This document shows positions 1-8,273 of a stretch of 64,000 bases of DNA, one piece after another. Every line of letters begins with the position of its first letter. Position 1 is the first letter of the stretch. The notes beneath the pieces were generated by a model. That model saw nothing but the letters and a program-made list of their open reading frames with translations. It was not told the origin of the DNA and searched no databases. The position numbers were made by a program, and so were the translations under genes. Location of the stretch: contig JAHBWA010000011.1 in the NCBI GenBank assembly GCA_019637195.1, positions 1 to 64,000 on the forward strand, given 5' to 3'. The stretch comes from Labilithrix sp. GTDB taxonomy: Bacteria; Myxococcota_A; Polyangia; Polyangiales; Polyangiaceae.

Positions 1-1137
1 CACCTTGTACGGCTTGTTCACCCGGAGCGTGTCCTTCTTCAGGGCGTTCGCCTTCTTGATGGCGTCGGTCGTGACCTTGTAGCGGAGCGCCAGGTGGCTC
101 AGCGTCTCGCCCGGCTTCACGGTGTGGTTGATGAAGAGGGTCGGCGGCGCGATCAGGCGGCGCGACACGAGGAAGCGGTAAGCTCGACGCCCGAGCTCTT
201 GCGCCGCCGGGCTGTAGAAGCGCACGTGGAGGTGCGACGCGTGCCCCTTCGCGTGGAAGACGAGCGGACGCGAGCTCTTGCCGCCCGCCTGGAAGATCTG
301 GTCGAGCCACGCGGGGTCTTCGCCGATCTCGAGCGCGTAGGTCTTCAGGAGCCGCTGGATCGACAGGTCGACGAGGATCAAGTCGACGTCGCTCTCGGCG
401 ATCAACGTGCGCACGAAATGCCACGTGCGCGCGCGGTCGAGGTTGGTCGCGTTCGCGGTCGCGTACCAGCGATGTCCCTCGGTCAGGTAGTAGCTGACGT
501 CGACGTCACGCCCGGACTGATGACTGACGTGCGGAGGCTGGTGACCACCTCGGCGCGCGCTGATGTCGCCGATGAACGCCTTCGGCGTGCCCGGGAAGCG
601 CGCCGCGACCGCGTCGATCGCGCGACCGAGCGCGTCGACGGTCTCCTGCGTGCCCCACGCGTGCCCCGGGCTGACGAGCTCCCAGTTCGCGCCCTCGGGC
701 ATCCGCACGCCGCTGACGAGGACGCCGCTGTGCGCGCGGCCGATCGACATCGGACCGAGCGCGCCGATGTCCGCGCGAAGGCGCGCGGTGATCTCGGCGT
801 CCGACAGCTCCGCGAACGGAGCGGCCGCCGGCGATCCGTCCGGCGGCGGCTCCGCTGGGACCTCGAAACCGTCGTCGAGCGTCGCTTGATCGCCCTCGGC
901 GCCCTCGTCCGGGCCCGCAGAGGCGAGCGCGTTCGCGTCGTCGCAGTCCGTCCCGCCAGGCGCGCTGGGCGGGGCGGGACGCGAGGAGGCGTCTCCGCCG
1001 CCTGGAGGCAACGGAGCGGCCGCCGCCGGCCCGCCAGCCGCCGGACGCGACGCGAGGGGGCCGACGCAGCCGGTCGCGACGAGCGCGAGCGTGAGCATCG
1101 CGAGAGCGAGGACCCCATGCTTCGTGGGCGCGCGCAT
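1..1137 (-). CDS. Penicillin-insensitive murein endopeptidase-like lipoprotein with LysM domain (partial, 3' end missing)
   Basis: Peptidase M74 (MepA) family. These zinc enzymes cut D-Ala-meso-DAP cross-links in the periplasm. The N-terminus reads as a lipoprotein signal ending in LVATGC (Cys24), followed by a Pro/Ala/Gly linker of about 70 residues. The zinc/catalytic motifs are visible as HQSGRDVD and GHASHLHVRF, both placed as in MepA. After the catalytic domain a LysM module begins (VKPGETLSHLALRYKV), and the frame is still open at the window edge, so the C-terminus is missing. The ATG at 1137 was chosen because it gives the full signal peptide; an internal ATG at 1098 would shorten it. 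It is divergent from the RNase H gene with only 48 bp between starts. The fused LysM suggests peptidoglycan targeting (inference). Confidence 0.85.
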   Translation of the reverse strand, partial: MRAPTKHGVLALAMLTLALVATGCVGPLASRPAAGGPAAAAPLPPGGGDASSRPAPPSAPGGTDCDDANALASAGPDEGAEGDQATLDDGFEVPAEPPPDGSPAAAPFAELSDAEITARLRADIGALGPMSIGRAHSGVLVSGVRMPEGANWELVSPGHAWGTQETVDALGRAIDAVAARFPGTPKAFIGDISARRGGHQPPHVSHQSGRDVDVSYYLTEGHRWYATANATNLDRARTWHFVRTLIAESDVDLILVDLSIQRLLKTYALEIGEDPAWLDQIFQAGGKSSRPLVFHAKGHASHLHVRFYSPAAQELGRRAYRFLVSRRLIAPPTLFINHTVKPGETLSHLALRYKVTTDAIKKANALKKDTLRVNKPYKV

Positions 1138-1185
1138 CGGCGTCACCTCTACCACGAGGACGCGCGATCGACGTATCGTTGCGGC

Positions 1186-1662
1186 GTGAGCGGGAGGCGC
1201 GAGTTTCTCTGTTACACCGACGGCTCGTGCAAAGCCTCGGACGGCGCGCCGGGCGGCTGGGGCTTCCGCGTCGAGCCGCCGGACGGACCGCCGATCGAGG
1301 CCTACGGCAAGGCCACGGGCACGCTCGCCAAGGTCATGGAGTACCAGGCCGTGGCCGAGGCGCTCGCCGCGCTGCCGCCCCGCGTCGCCGCCGTCGTGTT
1401 CTCGGACAACCTCGCGCTCGTCGAGAACCTGACCAAGAAGCTGCCCGTCTGGCAGGCGCGCGACTTCGCGAGCGTCGATCCGCTCGTCGTCGCGAGCGTC
1501 CGGCGCATCGCGGCGGCCATCGCCGACCAGCAGCTCGGGGTGCGCTTCCAGTGGGTGCGCGCGCACAACGGCAACGCCGGCAACGAACGCGCCGACGCGC
1601 TCGCCGCGCAGGGTGCCCGCGAGGCGAAGGCGGAGCTCGCCTCCGCCGGACGCCGGCGCTGA
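1186..1662 (+). CDS. rnhA: Ribonuclease HI
   Basis: Type 1 RNase H, which degrades the RNA strand of RNA:DNA hybrids in the cytoplasm. The 158-residue product has the usual family length. The four carboxylates and the active-site histidine are all visible: Asp12 (YTDGSC), Glu52 (MEYQAV), Asp74 (FSDN), His127 and Asp137 (HNGNAGNERAD). The GTG at 1186 is chosen because it places the first beta strand and Asp12 as in E. coli RNase HI. The reading frame stays open far upstream, but that part overlaps the opposite-strand endopeptidase gene and is not coding. Confidence 0.92.
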   Translation: MSGRREFLCYTDGSCKASDGAPGGWGFRVEPPDGPPIEAYGKATGTLAKVMEYQAVAEALAALPPRVAAVVFSDNLALVENLTKKLPVWQARDFASVDPLVVASVRRIAAAIADQQLGVRFQWVRAHNGNAGNERADALAAQGAREAKAELASAGRRR

Positions 1663-1725
1663 TCGGTCACGCCCGGCCCTGCACGTCCTCGACAGCGGGA
1701 GCGCGTTCGGGCAGCTTGTCGCGCG

Positions 1726-2424
1726 ATGGCCGAATCGCTCGTGCTCGCGCCGACCTCCGATCCGAACGTGTTCCTCGCGCCCGACGGCCGCCGCCTCACG
1801 CCGCCCGCAGGCTGGGTGCGGCTCCCGCCCGGGGACGCCGCGATCACGCGCCGGGTGAAGCTCGCCGGTCCGTCGTGGGCCGTCCTCGAGAAGCGCGGGC
1901 GCAAGGTCTTCTCGAAGGGGCTGTGGGCCCCGCGCGAGAACGTCGAGGCGGTGCGCGGCACCGTCGAGGCGGAGCGATCGACCGACGGCTACGCGAAGAA
2001 GCGCCAGGCCGACGTGGCCCGGCGCGATCGTGCGCAGGCGGAGTACGTCGCGACGTTCGAGCATGAGGTCCTCGCGTTCCTGCGCTTCTCGACGGAGTGG
2101 CAGCCGCTCGCTCGCGCCCTGGCGCGGAAGGTCGCCGCCCACGCCACGCCCGTCGGGAGCGGCACCGTCGCGCGCACGAAGCGCATCTCGGTGGCCGAGC
2201 GGGCCGAGGCCGCCGTGATCGCGTGGATGCGTCACCAGACGACCGCCTACGACGACCTCGCGATCCCGCGCGTGAAGGGAGCGCGCCGCGAGGTGCGCCG
2301 CGAGCTCGCCACGATTTCACGCGCCGTGCTCGATCTGCATCGCCGCGACGTCCCCCACGGCATCGCGGCGTGCCCGCTCTGCAAGGCCGTCGTCACCGCC
2401 GCGGAGCGTGAGGCGCCACGCTGA
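1726..2424 (+). CDS. DUF2293 domain-containing protein
   Basis: A 232-residue soluble protein with no signal peptide or membrane segment. It matches my memory of the DUF2293 family, whose function is unknown. The signatures are an N-terminal WVRLPPGDAAITRRVK stretch, a central HATPVGSGTVARTKR motif and RAEAAVIAWMRHQTTAYD, followed by a basic IPRVKGARREVRR segment. The very basic helical middle and C-terminal parts would fit nucleic-acid binding, but nothing proves it. It starts at an ATG 63 bp after the RNase H stop and may be co-transcribed with it. A CPLC pair near the C-terminus is a single half-motif, not a full zinc ribbon. Confidence 0.8.
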   Translation: MAESLVLAPTSDPNVFLAPDGRRLTPPAGWVRLPPGDAAITRRVKLAGPSWAVLEKRGRKVFSKGLWAPRENVEAVRGTVEAERSTDGYAKKRQADVARRDRAQAEYVATFEHEVLAFLRFSTEWQPLARALARKVAAHATPVGSGTVARTKRISVAERAEAAVIAWMRHQTTAYDDLAIPRVKGARREVRRELATISRAVLDLHRRDVPHGIAACPLCKAVVTAAEREAPR

Positions 2425-2460
2425 ATCGGCGCCCGCTCCTCGCCGTCGGCGAGCCCCGAT

Positions 2461-2535
2461 GGTCGGCCGGCGAGCGCCGACGCCTCGGACGGCGAACCGG
2501 CGAGCGCCGACGCCTCGGACGGCGAACCGGCGAGC
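2461..2535. repeat. 30-bp direct tandem repeat, 2.5 copies
   Basis: Units at 2461-2490 and 2491-2520 share their last 22 bases exactly (gcgagcgccgacgcctcgga core), with a half unit at 2521-2535. They lie between the 3' ends of two convergent genes. There is no spacer structure, so this is a simple tandem duplication rather than CRISPR. Confidence 0.85.
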
Positions 2536-2538
2536 CCC

Positions 2539-3876
2539 TCAGCGCCGCGCCTGACGCGCGCCCCGCGACAGGGCGATCGCGTCCTCGTCGCTCTCGTCGA
2601 ACCCGATGTTGAGCAGCCCGGTCCAGGGCAAGACACCTCCTTCGGAAGCGTGGTTCACGAGGCCGATCTGCACGCCGCGGAGGCTCTCGGCGTGGTTCAC
2701 GAGGCCCACTTGCAAGCCGCGCACGTGACTGCCGACGTTCACGACGCCCAACTGCGCGCCGTCGATGTTCTTCGCCCAGTTGCCGGCCGCGACCTGCACG
2801 CCCTCGTGCTCCCCGAGCGCGACCGCGACGGCGGCCAGCTGGAGACCGTAGGACTCGCGCGCCGAGACGGCGCCCGCGCCGATCTGGGCGAGCCCCTTGA
2901 ACGTGCCCGCGCCGGCGGTGAGGCCGCCGATCTGGACGAGGCCGATGTAGTCGCCGGACGTCCAGCTCGAGGCGCCGACCTGCATCGCTCCGTAGAAGCT
3001 CCCGCGGTTCGAGTTGATGAAGCCGACCTGGAAGGCCCCGGCGAAGCGCGAGCCGTCAGGGTAAGAGTCGCTGAACAGCTCGTCGCCGATCGCGTTGACG
3101 ACGCCGACCTGGAAGATCCCCGAGAACCTCCGGTCGGACTCGTTGAACGCGCCGAGCTGGCCGAGGCCGCTGAAGCTCTCGTAGTTGCGGTTGTAGCCGC
3201 CGACCTGCAGCGCCCCGACGAAGCTGCGATCCGTTCGGTTGTAGCCGCCGAGCTGGGCGACGCCGCCGAAGCGCTCGGCCCGGTTGACGGCGGCGACTTG
3301 CCCGACGGCGAGGACGTCGCCCCCGCGGTTGTAGGCGAGCGAGAGCTGCCCCACGCCGACGAGCTCGCGGGCGCCGTTCTCGGTCAGCGCCAGCTGCACT
3401 CCGCCGTAGAGCGCGTCGGCGTAGTTGCGACCGAGAGCGAGCTGCCCCACGCCGACGTGGACGTGCGCGTCGTTGCGAACGCCGGCGAACGACACCGCGC
3501 CGTAGAAGCGGTCGGTCTCGGCGCGCGCGACCGCGAGCGTCGCGAGGCCGCCGAACGTCCCGAGGCGCGGCTTGAAGCCCGCGTGGGCGACCGCCCAGTC
3601 CGTCGGCGGATCGGTCGCGATCGGCGCGTCCACGTCGCGCACGCGCCCGCCGACGGGCTCGACCTGAAGGACGTGCGGCGGGGTGACCGGCGCAGGCTGC
3701 GCGGTCGGCGTGAGCGGGGGCGGCGCCGCGACGTCGGACGCGACGGGCGTGACCGGGGCCGGCGCCGCGACGTCGGACGCTCTGGGCGTCGAGTCGTCCG
3801 CGAGGGACGGTCGCGCGACCGCGAGGACCGTGAGGACGAGAGCAAGACCCGAGCGGGAAGCGAGGCGGAGGCGCAT
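2539..3876 (-). CDS. Exported surface-repeat protein (LA_2272-like repeats)
   Basis: A 445-residue protein with a Sec signal (hydrophobic run ending PSLADD) and an Ala/Pro/Asp linker. It is then built from about 15 imperfect repeats of roughly 20-25 residues, of the form 'F-G-x-h-Q-h-G-x-x-N'. Examples are GGVAQLGGYNR, GALQVGGYNR, GIFQVGVVNA and LQVGLVNHAESL. This resembles the LA_2272 surface repeat known from Leptospira and myxobacteria; the fold is probably a solenoid-like beta structure. The ATG at 3876 gives the signal peptide directly. It lies 94 bp downstream of the Ser/Thr kinase on the same strand and may be co-transcribed. Role unknown; outer-membrane or cell-surface location is inferred. 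Confidence 0.75.
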   Translation of the reverse strand: MRLRLASRSGLALVLTVLAVARPSLADDSTPRASDVAAPAPVTPVASDVAAPPPLTPTAQPAPVTPPHVLQVEPVGGRVRDVDAPIATDPPTDWAVAHAGFKPRLGTFGGLATLAVARAETDRFYGAVSFAGVRNDAHVHVGVGQLALGRNYADALYGGVQLALTENGARELVGVGQLSLAYNRGGDVLAVGQVAAVNRAERFGGVAQLGGYNRTDRSFVGALQVGGYNRNYESFSGLGQLGAFNESDRRFSGIFQVGVVNAIGDELFSDSYPDGSRFAGAFQVGFINSNRGSFYGAMQVGASSWTSGDYIGLVQIGGLTAGAGTFKGLAQIGAGAVSARESYGLQLAAVAVALGEHEGVQVAAGNWAKNIDGAQLGVVNVGSHVRGLQVGLVNHAESLRGVQIGLVNHASEGGVLPWTGLLNIGFDESDEDAIALSRGARQARR

Positions 3877-3970
3877 GGGCCAGAAACGAGCGATCGGGCT
3901 CGGCCTTACACGTGGCGCTCCGAGTGTGGCCGCCGGCTCCGCCCCGCCGCTCCGAGGCCGCCCGGCGCGA

Positions 3971-5800
3971 TCACAGGCAGCCTGGCTTGACGGCCTTCGT
4001 GGCCCCGTCGAAGTAAAACGGCGGGTTGCAGTCCCTCGCGGGCGGCGGCGACGAACGACCGGGAGCCGGTCGCGCCGGCGCGACGAAGCGCGGCCTCTGC
4101 GGCGCCGAGCGACCCCACGCGGGCGCGATCGAGGTGGCCGCGCCGCCGGAGCGCGCCGATCCCGGCGCGACCGGCGACGACGCACCGTCCGAGCGCGCCG
4201 ATTCCGGCGCGGGGGCCGACGACGCGCCGTCCGAGCGACCGACCTCCGCGCTCGTCGTCGGCGACGACGACGGACCGCGCGCGTCGGAGGCGGTCGCCGA
4301 CGTCCCCGCGCCGGCCATCGCCGCCGCCTCCACGTCGCCCGAGGCGGCCGGCGCATCCAGCGCGCGGACCGGGCGGTCCATCCGCGGGAGCGTGGCGCGA
4401 TCGGGAACGGGCGGACTCCTCTCCGTCGAGGCCGGATCCTCGTCGCCGGCCGGCAGCCGAGGCTCGAGCGCGGCGGAAGCCGCGAGCTGCGCCTGCCCGT
4501 GCGCGATGGACGCACGCGCGAGCGCGATCCCCGCGAGCAGCCCGACGACGACGAGGAGCGCTGCGATCGGCGCCCTCGGCGCGAGCGCTCGCACGACGCG
4601 CGCCGCGGCGACGATCCACTCGCGCGCTCGGCTCCTCGCCGCGGGAGTCGGGCCGTCGTCGGCAGCCCTCACTCGCCCGCGCGAGCTCGCCTTCGCGTCG
4701 AGCGTGATGGCGTCCGCGCGCACGCGCGCACACGAGCTCTTGACGACGTCGTCGCCGAGACGCGGCGGCGCGGATGTCCGCTCCGTCTCCTCGCTCGCGA
4801 GGAGGAGCCGCTGCCGCTTCTCGAGGTACTCGGCGCCCATGACACGAACCCACGCGGAGACGTCGACGGCAGGCGCACACGGCGCGATCTCGGCGAGCGC
4901 CCCGGCCATCTCGGCGGCCGTCGCGTAGCGATCCTCCGGCGCGCAGGCCATGGCGCGCACGATGATCGGCTCGAGGAGGTAGAGCTGCGCCCAGCGCTCG
5001 GCGGAGGGAGCCCCCTCCGCGCGCTCGACGACCTCCGTCGGCGTCGGCGTCCTGCCGAGCGCGACCGCGCGGACGAAGTCGGCGTCGTTCTTCCCGTCGT
5101 AAAAGCGGCGGTTGACGACGAGCTCCCAGAGGAGCACGCCGGCGGCGTAGAGATCGGCCGCGCGCCCGACCGGCTCGGCGCGGAGCTGCTCGGGGGCCAT
5201 GTAGGCGAGCTTGCCCTTCAGGAAGCCTTCGCGGGTGTGGTGGACGCTCGTCCTGGCCTTCGCGATCCCGAAGTCGACGAGGCGCGGGATCCCGTCGACG
5301 CTGACGAGCACGTTCTGGGGTGAGACGTCACGATGGACGATCCCGAGCGGCTCGCCGGCGTCGTCGGTCGCCTCGTGCGCCGCGTGCAGCCCCGCGAGCA
5401 CGCCGGTGATCACCGTGAGCGTGATGGCGAGCGGCAACGGCTCGTTCGCCGCCATCGCCAGCTTGAAGAGATAGCTCAGCGGGACCCCGTGCACGTACTC
5501 CTGGACGAGGATGACCTCGTCCCCATCGTGCACGATGTCGAGCACGGGGACGACGTTCGGGTGATGGATGCGCGAGGCGATCCGCGCCTCGTCGTGGAAC
5601 ATCTCGACGAACTCCGGATCGTCGACGAACTGCGGGTGCAGCCGCTTCGCCGCCACGAGGCGCGTGAAGCCGTCACCCGCGACGAGCCGCGCGGCGTGCA
5701 CCGTCGCCATCCCGCCGCGCGCGATCGGCTGCGTGAGCAGATAGCGTCCGACCGACGAGGGCTCTCTGTCCGCGACGGGGAGCGCGATTCGGAGTCCCAT
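3971..5800 (-). CDS. Hanks-type serine/threonine protein kinase, membrane-anchored
   Basis: A 609-residue kinase. The catalytic domain spans about residues 18-290, with a Gly loop (ARGGMATVH), an ATP-binding Lys in AAKRLHP, the HRDVSPQN catalytic loop, VDFGIAKA (DFG) and an MAPEQL substrate/activation segment. A single hydrophobic helix (about residues 415-435, LLVVVGLLAGIAL) follows a juxtamembrane linker. The outer part is a long Ser/Ala/Pro/Asp repeat linker ending in a short Cys-bounded module, CNPPFYFDGATKAVKPGCL, a tail typical of myxobacterial kinases. The HRD-VSPQN variant is common in Myxococcota. Substrates are unknown. The neighbouring repeat surface protein could be a partner (inference from position only). 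Confidence 0.93.
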   Translation of the reverse strand: MGLRIALPVADREPSSVGRYLLTQPIARGGMATVHAARLVAGDGFTRLVAAKRLHPQFVDDPEFVEMFHDEARIASRIHHPNVVPVLDIVHDGDEVILVQEYVHGVPLSYLFKLAMAANEPLPLAITLTVITGVLAGLHAAHEATDDAGEPLGIVHRDVSPQNVLVSVDGIPRLVDFGIAKARTSVHHTREGFLKGKLAYMAPEQLRAEPVGRAADLYAAGVLLWELVVNRRFYDGKNDADFVRAVALGRTPTPTEVVERAEGAPSAERWAQLYLLEPIIVRAMACAPEDRYATAAEMAGALAEIAPCAPAVDVSAWVRVMGAEYLEKRQRLLLASEETERTSAPPRLGDDVVKSSCARVRADAITLDAKASSRGRVRAADDGPTPAARSRAREWIVAAARVVRALAPRAPIAALLVVVGLLAGIALARASIAHGQAQLAASAALEPRLPAGDEDPASTERSPPVPDRATLPRMDRPVRALDAPAASGDVEAAAMAGAGTSATASDARGPSSSPTTSAEVGRSDGASSAPAPESARSDGASSPVAPGSARSGGAATSIAPAWGRSAPQRPRFVAPARPAPGRSSPPPARDCNPPFYFDGATKAVKPGCL

Positions 5801-6013
5801 GGGGCGTTCCTCTCGCTCGTGCGAAGAGCACGCATCGCGCCAGCCACGCCCGAGCGTGAAGGCCCCTTCGCACGCGGTCGAGCTCGTCCGCGGCGCAGAC
5901 CTGCGGGGTGCGACCTGCAGCGAACGTTGCGGGTAACTCCCCTCGGAGAGCCCGCCGCGGCCCGTGAGCCGTCGGGGCCCGGCTCCGCCGCCGCGCGCAT
6001 CGCATCGCCCGAC

Positions 6014-6646
6014 CTAGCGCCGGGCGGCGGCGACGCGTCGATCGAGCTCGTTCGTCACGAGCGCGACGGCGTCGTCCGCGTGGACGCTCACCGGTCCGAT
6101 GGACACGCGGCGCGCGCCGACGACGTCGAGGCTCGCGCGGACGCCCTCGGGGATCCCGAGGTGATCGCCGAGGACGAAGAGCGCGTGCGACGCGCCCAGG
6201 CCGGACGCCTCGCGGATGTCCGGCGCCCCCTCGTCGAGGATCCAGGGGACCGCGTCGTCGACGTCGGCGAGGACGCGCTCGAAGCCTCCGCGCGTGACCG
6301 CGAAGCCGGGCTTCACCGTGACCCAGGGCGACGGCGCAGAAACCTCGACCGGCGCGTCGGCGCGGCTCGCGAGCACCTTCTTCATCCGCACGGCGAGGCT
6401 CCGCTCGTCGGGGCGGAGGAACTGCACGCCGGCGCCGTCGACGCGCACGACGCGCGGCGCCAGCGCTCCACCGAGGAGCACGAGGTAGACGACCACGCCG
6501 CGCCGGATGCCGTGCGACGACAGCATCGCCGCCCGCAAGCACCGGACGAGCACGTCGAGCCGCCCGCTCGTTCCAGGCAGGTCATCGAGGATGAAGTCCT
6601 CGGTCGAGCTCGCCTTCTGGCCGATGATCGCGAAGTTCCGAACCAC
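6014..6646 (-). CDS. trmY: TrmY-like tRNA (pseudouridine-54 N1) methyltransferase, SPOUT family
   Basis: A 210-residue protein matching the TrmY/DUF358 SPOUT methyltransferase family. This family is mainly archaeal, where it makes N1-methylpseudouridine in the T-loop of tRNA. Visible family features are the N-terminal FILDDLPGTSGRLDVL block, LSSHGIRRGV, the LRPDERSLAVRMKKVL block, and a C-terminal knot region with FVLGDHLGIP and ISIGPVSVHADDAV-like strands that would form the SAM-binding trefoil. The length is typical. It stands alone between the kinase and a lipoprotein gene. The bacterial substrate is not established; the family assignment is firm, the exact modified position is inferred. 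Confidence 0.85.
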   Translation of the reverse strand: MVRNFAIIGQKASSTEDFILDDLPGTSGRLDVLVRCLRAAMLSSHGIRRGVVVYLVLLGGALAPRVVRVDGAGVQFLRPDERSLAVRMKKVLASRADAPVEVSAPSPWVTVKPGFAVTRGGFERVLADVDDAVPWILDEGAPDIREASGLGASHALFVLGDHLGIPEGVRASLDVVGARRVSIGPVSVHADDAVALVTNELDRRVAAARR

Positions 6647-6701
6647 GGGCCGGCAGCATAGGCCGCGAGGCTCCGCGGCGCGACCGCTCGCGGCGCGGCG
6701 C

Positions 6702-7151
6702 TCACGGCACGGGCGGGCAATCGAACGTGCCCGGCGGGACCATCACCACCGCGAGCTCCCGCGCGTCACAGACGACCTTCGACGTGTCGTTCGCGAGATA
6801 CGCGGTGACGGTCACGCCGGCGAGCTCCCACTCGTCACGACCGACGAAGATCGGGGCCGTATACTTCAGGCGGATGTCGGTGAGCGGCGTCGCCTCGGGG
6901 ATGCGCGCCTTGGGCCGGACCTCGTAGACGCGCGAGGCGCCGGCCTGCCAGTCATCGTCGTCGGACGCGAGCTCCTTGCACTCCTCGGTCTCGCCGGCCG
7001 TCCAGCAGAGGTGGACGTCGCCGTCGCTCCCCTCGGCGCCCGTCGTGACGCGCGCGCGGAACGCGAAGATCTCGGCCTTCCCCGCCTCTGCGTCACAACC
7101 GCCGAGCGCGGTCAGGATCGCCACCCCCGCCACGAACCTCGTGCGCCCCAT
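6702..7151 (-). CDS. Small lipoprotein of unknown function
   Basis: A 149-residue product with a lipoprotein signal ending LTALGGC (Cys19). The mature part looks like an all-beta domain with Cys pairs (HLCWTAGETEECKEL, VVCDAREL and a terminal FDCPPVP). No family recognised. It starts at the ATG at 7151 and is divergent from the zinc-ribbon membrane protein, with 69 bp between starts. Confidence 0.7.
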   Translation of the reverse strand: MGRTRFVAGVAILTALGGCDAEAGKAEIFAFRARVTTGAEGSDGDVHLCWTAGETEECKELASDDDDWQAGASRVYEVRPKARIPEATPLTDIRLKYTAPIFVGRDEWELAGVTVTAYLANDTSKVVCDARELAVVMVPPGTFDCPPVP

Positions 7152-7220
7152 CGATAGAGCATCGTGCAGAACGATGGGTGCGCGCAAGGCCTTGGGGTAG
7201 GCTCGTGCCGGCCTTCGATC

Positions 7221-8225
7221 ATGACCGACGCCGTCTACGAGATGTTCTGGGACTGCAGGTACTGCGGTCAGAAAAAGCTCCTCGGCCTCACACATCGGTT
7301 CTGCGCGGGCTGCGGCGCGCCGCAAGACCCTGCCACGCGCTACTTCCCGGCCGAGCACGAGAAGGTCGCCGTGCATCAGCACGTGTACGTCGGCGCCGAC
7401 GTGCACTGCCCGGCGTGCCGTCAGCCGATGAGCCGCGCCGCGCGGTGCTGCACGAACTGCGGGAGCCCGATCGACCGCGGCGGGCAGGTCGGGCTCGTCG
7501 GGGCGGCCGGGCACGGGGCGCCTGCTCCCCCGCCGGCGCACGCGCCGCCGAAGAAGAAGAGCAACGTCGCGCTCGTCATCGGCGTCGCGGCCGCGATCCT
7601 CGGCGGGCTGCTCCTGGTCGGCCTCGGGATCATCCTCGTCGCCGCGTTCTGGACGCGGGACGGGAGCTTCGTGGTCTCGGGGCACACCTGGGAGCGGACC
7701 GTCGCCGTCGAGCGCTACGAGAACGTCCGAAAGGAGGTCTGGTGCGACAGCATCCCGGCCGGCGGGCGCGAGGTCTCGCGCTCGAAGGAGGAGCGCAGCA
7801 CGCGCCGCACCCCCGACGGCGAGGACTGCGAGACCAAGCGGAAGGACAACGGCGACGGGACCTACCGTCAGACGCGCGAGTGCACGCCGCGCTACAAGGA
7901 AGAGTCGGTCATGGACTGGCGCTGCCGGATCGAGATCGCCGAGTGGCGTGCGTCGCAGCCGCTCGTCGAGAAGGGCACGAGCCCCGACGATCCGCCGAAG
8001 TGGCCGCCGCCGCGACCGCGCACCGGCGTGTGCCTCGGCTGCGAGCGCGAAGGTAAGCGGACGGAGAAGTACACGGTGGAGTTTTACGACGCCGCGAAGA
8101 AGACGAGCGGCTCGTGCACGCTGCCCGAGGAGCGGTGGAAGCAGTTCACCAAGGGCTCCCGCTACAAGGGGAAGATCGGCGTCATGACGGGGCTCGTCGA
8201 GTGCGACGAGCTCACCCCGCACTGA
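7221..8225 (+). CDS. Double zinc-ribbon membrane protein
   Basis: A 334-residue protein. The N-terminal cytoplasmic part has two CXXC pairs forming one ribbon (CRYCG...CAGCG, residues about 12-31) and a second ribbon (CPAC...CTNCG, about 62-80). An Ala/Pro linker and one hydrophobic helix (about residues 113-140) follow. The C-terminal part of about 190 residues contains several Cys (VWCDSIP, GEDCETK, RECTPRY, DWRCRIE, GVCLGCE), probably a disulfide-rich extracytoplasmic domain. The ATG at 7221 is chosen because it immediately precedes the ribbon. Function unknown. Similar ribbon-TM proteins occur in myxobacteria, but I cannot name a family. Confidence 0.75.
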   Translation: MTDAVYEMFWDCRYCGQKKLLGLTHRFCAGCGAPQDPATRYFPAEHEKVAVHQHVYVGADVHCPACRQPMSRAARCCTNCGSPIDRGGQVGLVGAAGHGAPAPPPAHAPPKKKSNVALVIGVAAAILGGLLLVGLGIILVAAFWTRDGSFVVSGHTWERTVAVERYENVRKEVWCDSIPAGGREVSRSKEERSTRRTPDGEDCETKRKDNGDGTYRQTRECTPRYKEESVMDWRCRIEIAEWRASQPLVEKGTSPDDPPKWPPPRPRTGVCLGCEREGKRTEKYTVEFYDAAKKTSGSCTLPEERWKQFTKGSRYKGKIGVMTGLVECDELTPH

Positions 8226-8273
8226 GCCCGCGCCGCGGCGCTCCGAAACGGCAACGTCCGCCAGGCACCTCAC

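Noticed and set aside
2461-2535. Possible CRISPR array
   Set aside because: Units are directly adjacent, without variable spacers, and only 2.5 copies exist.
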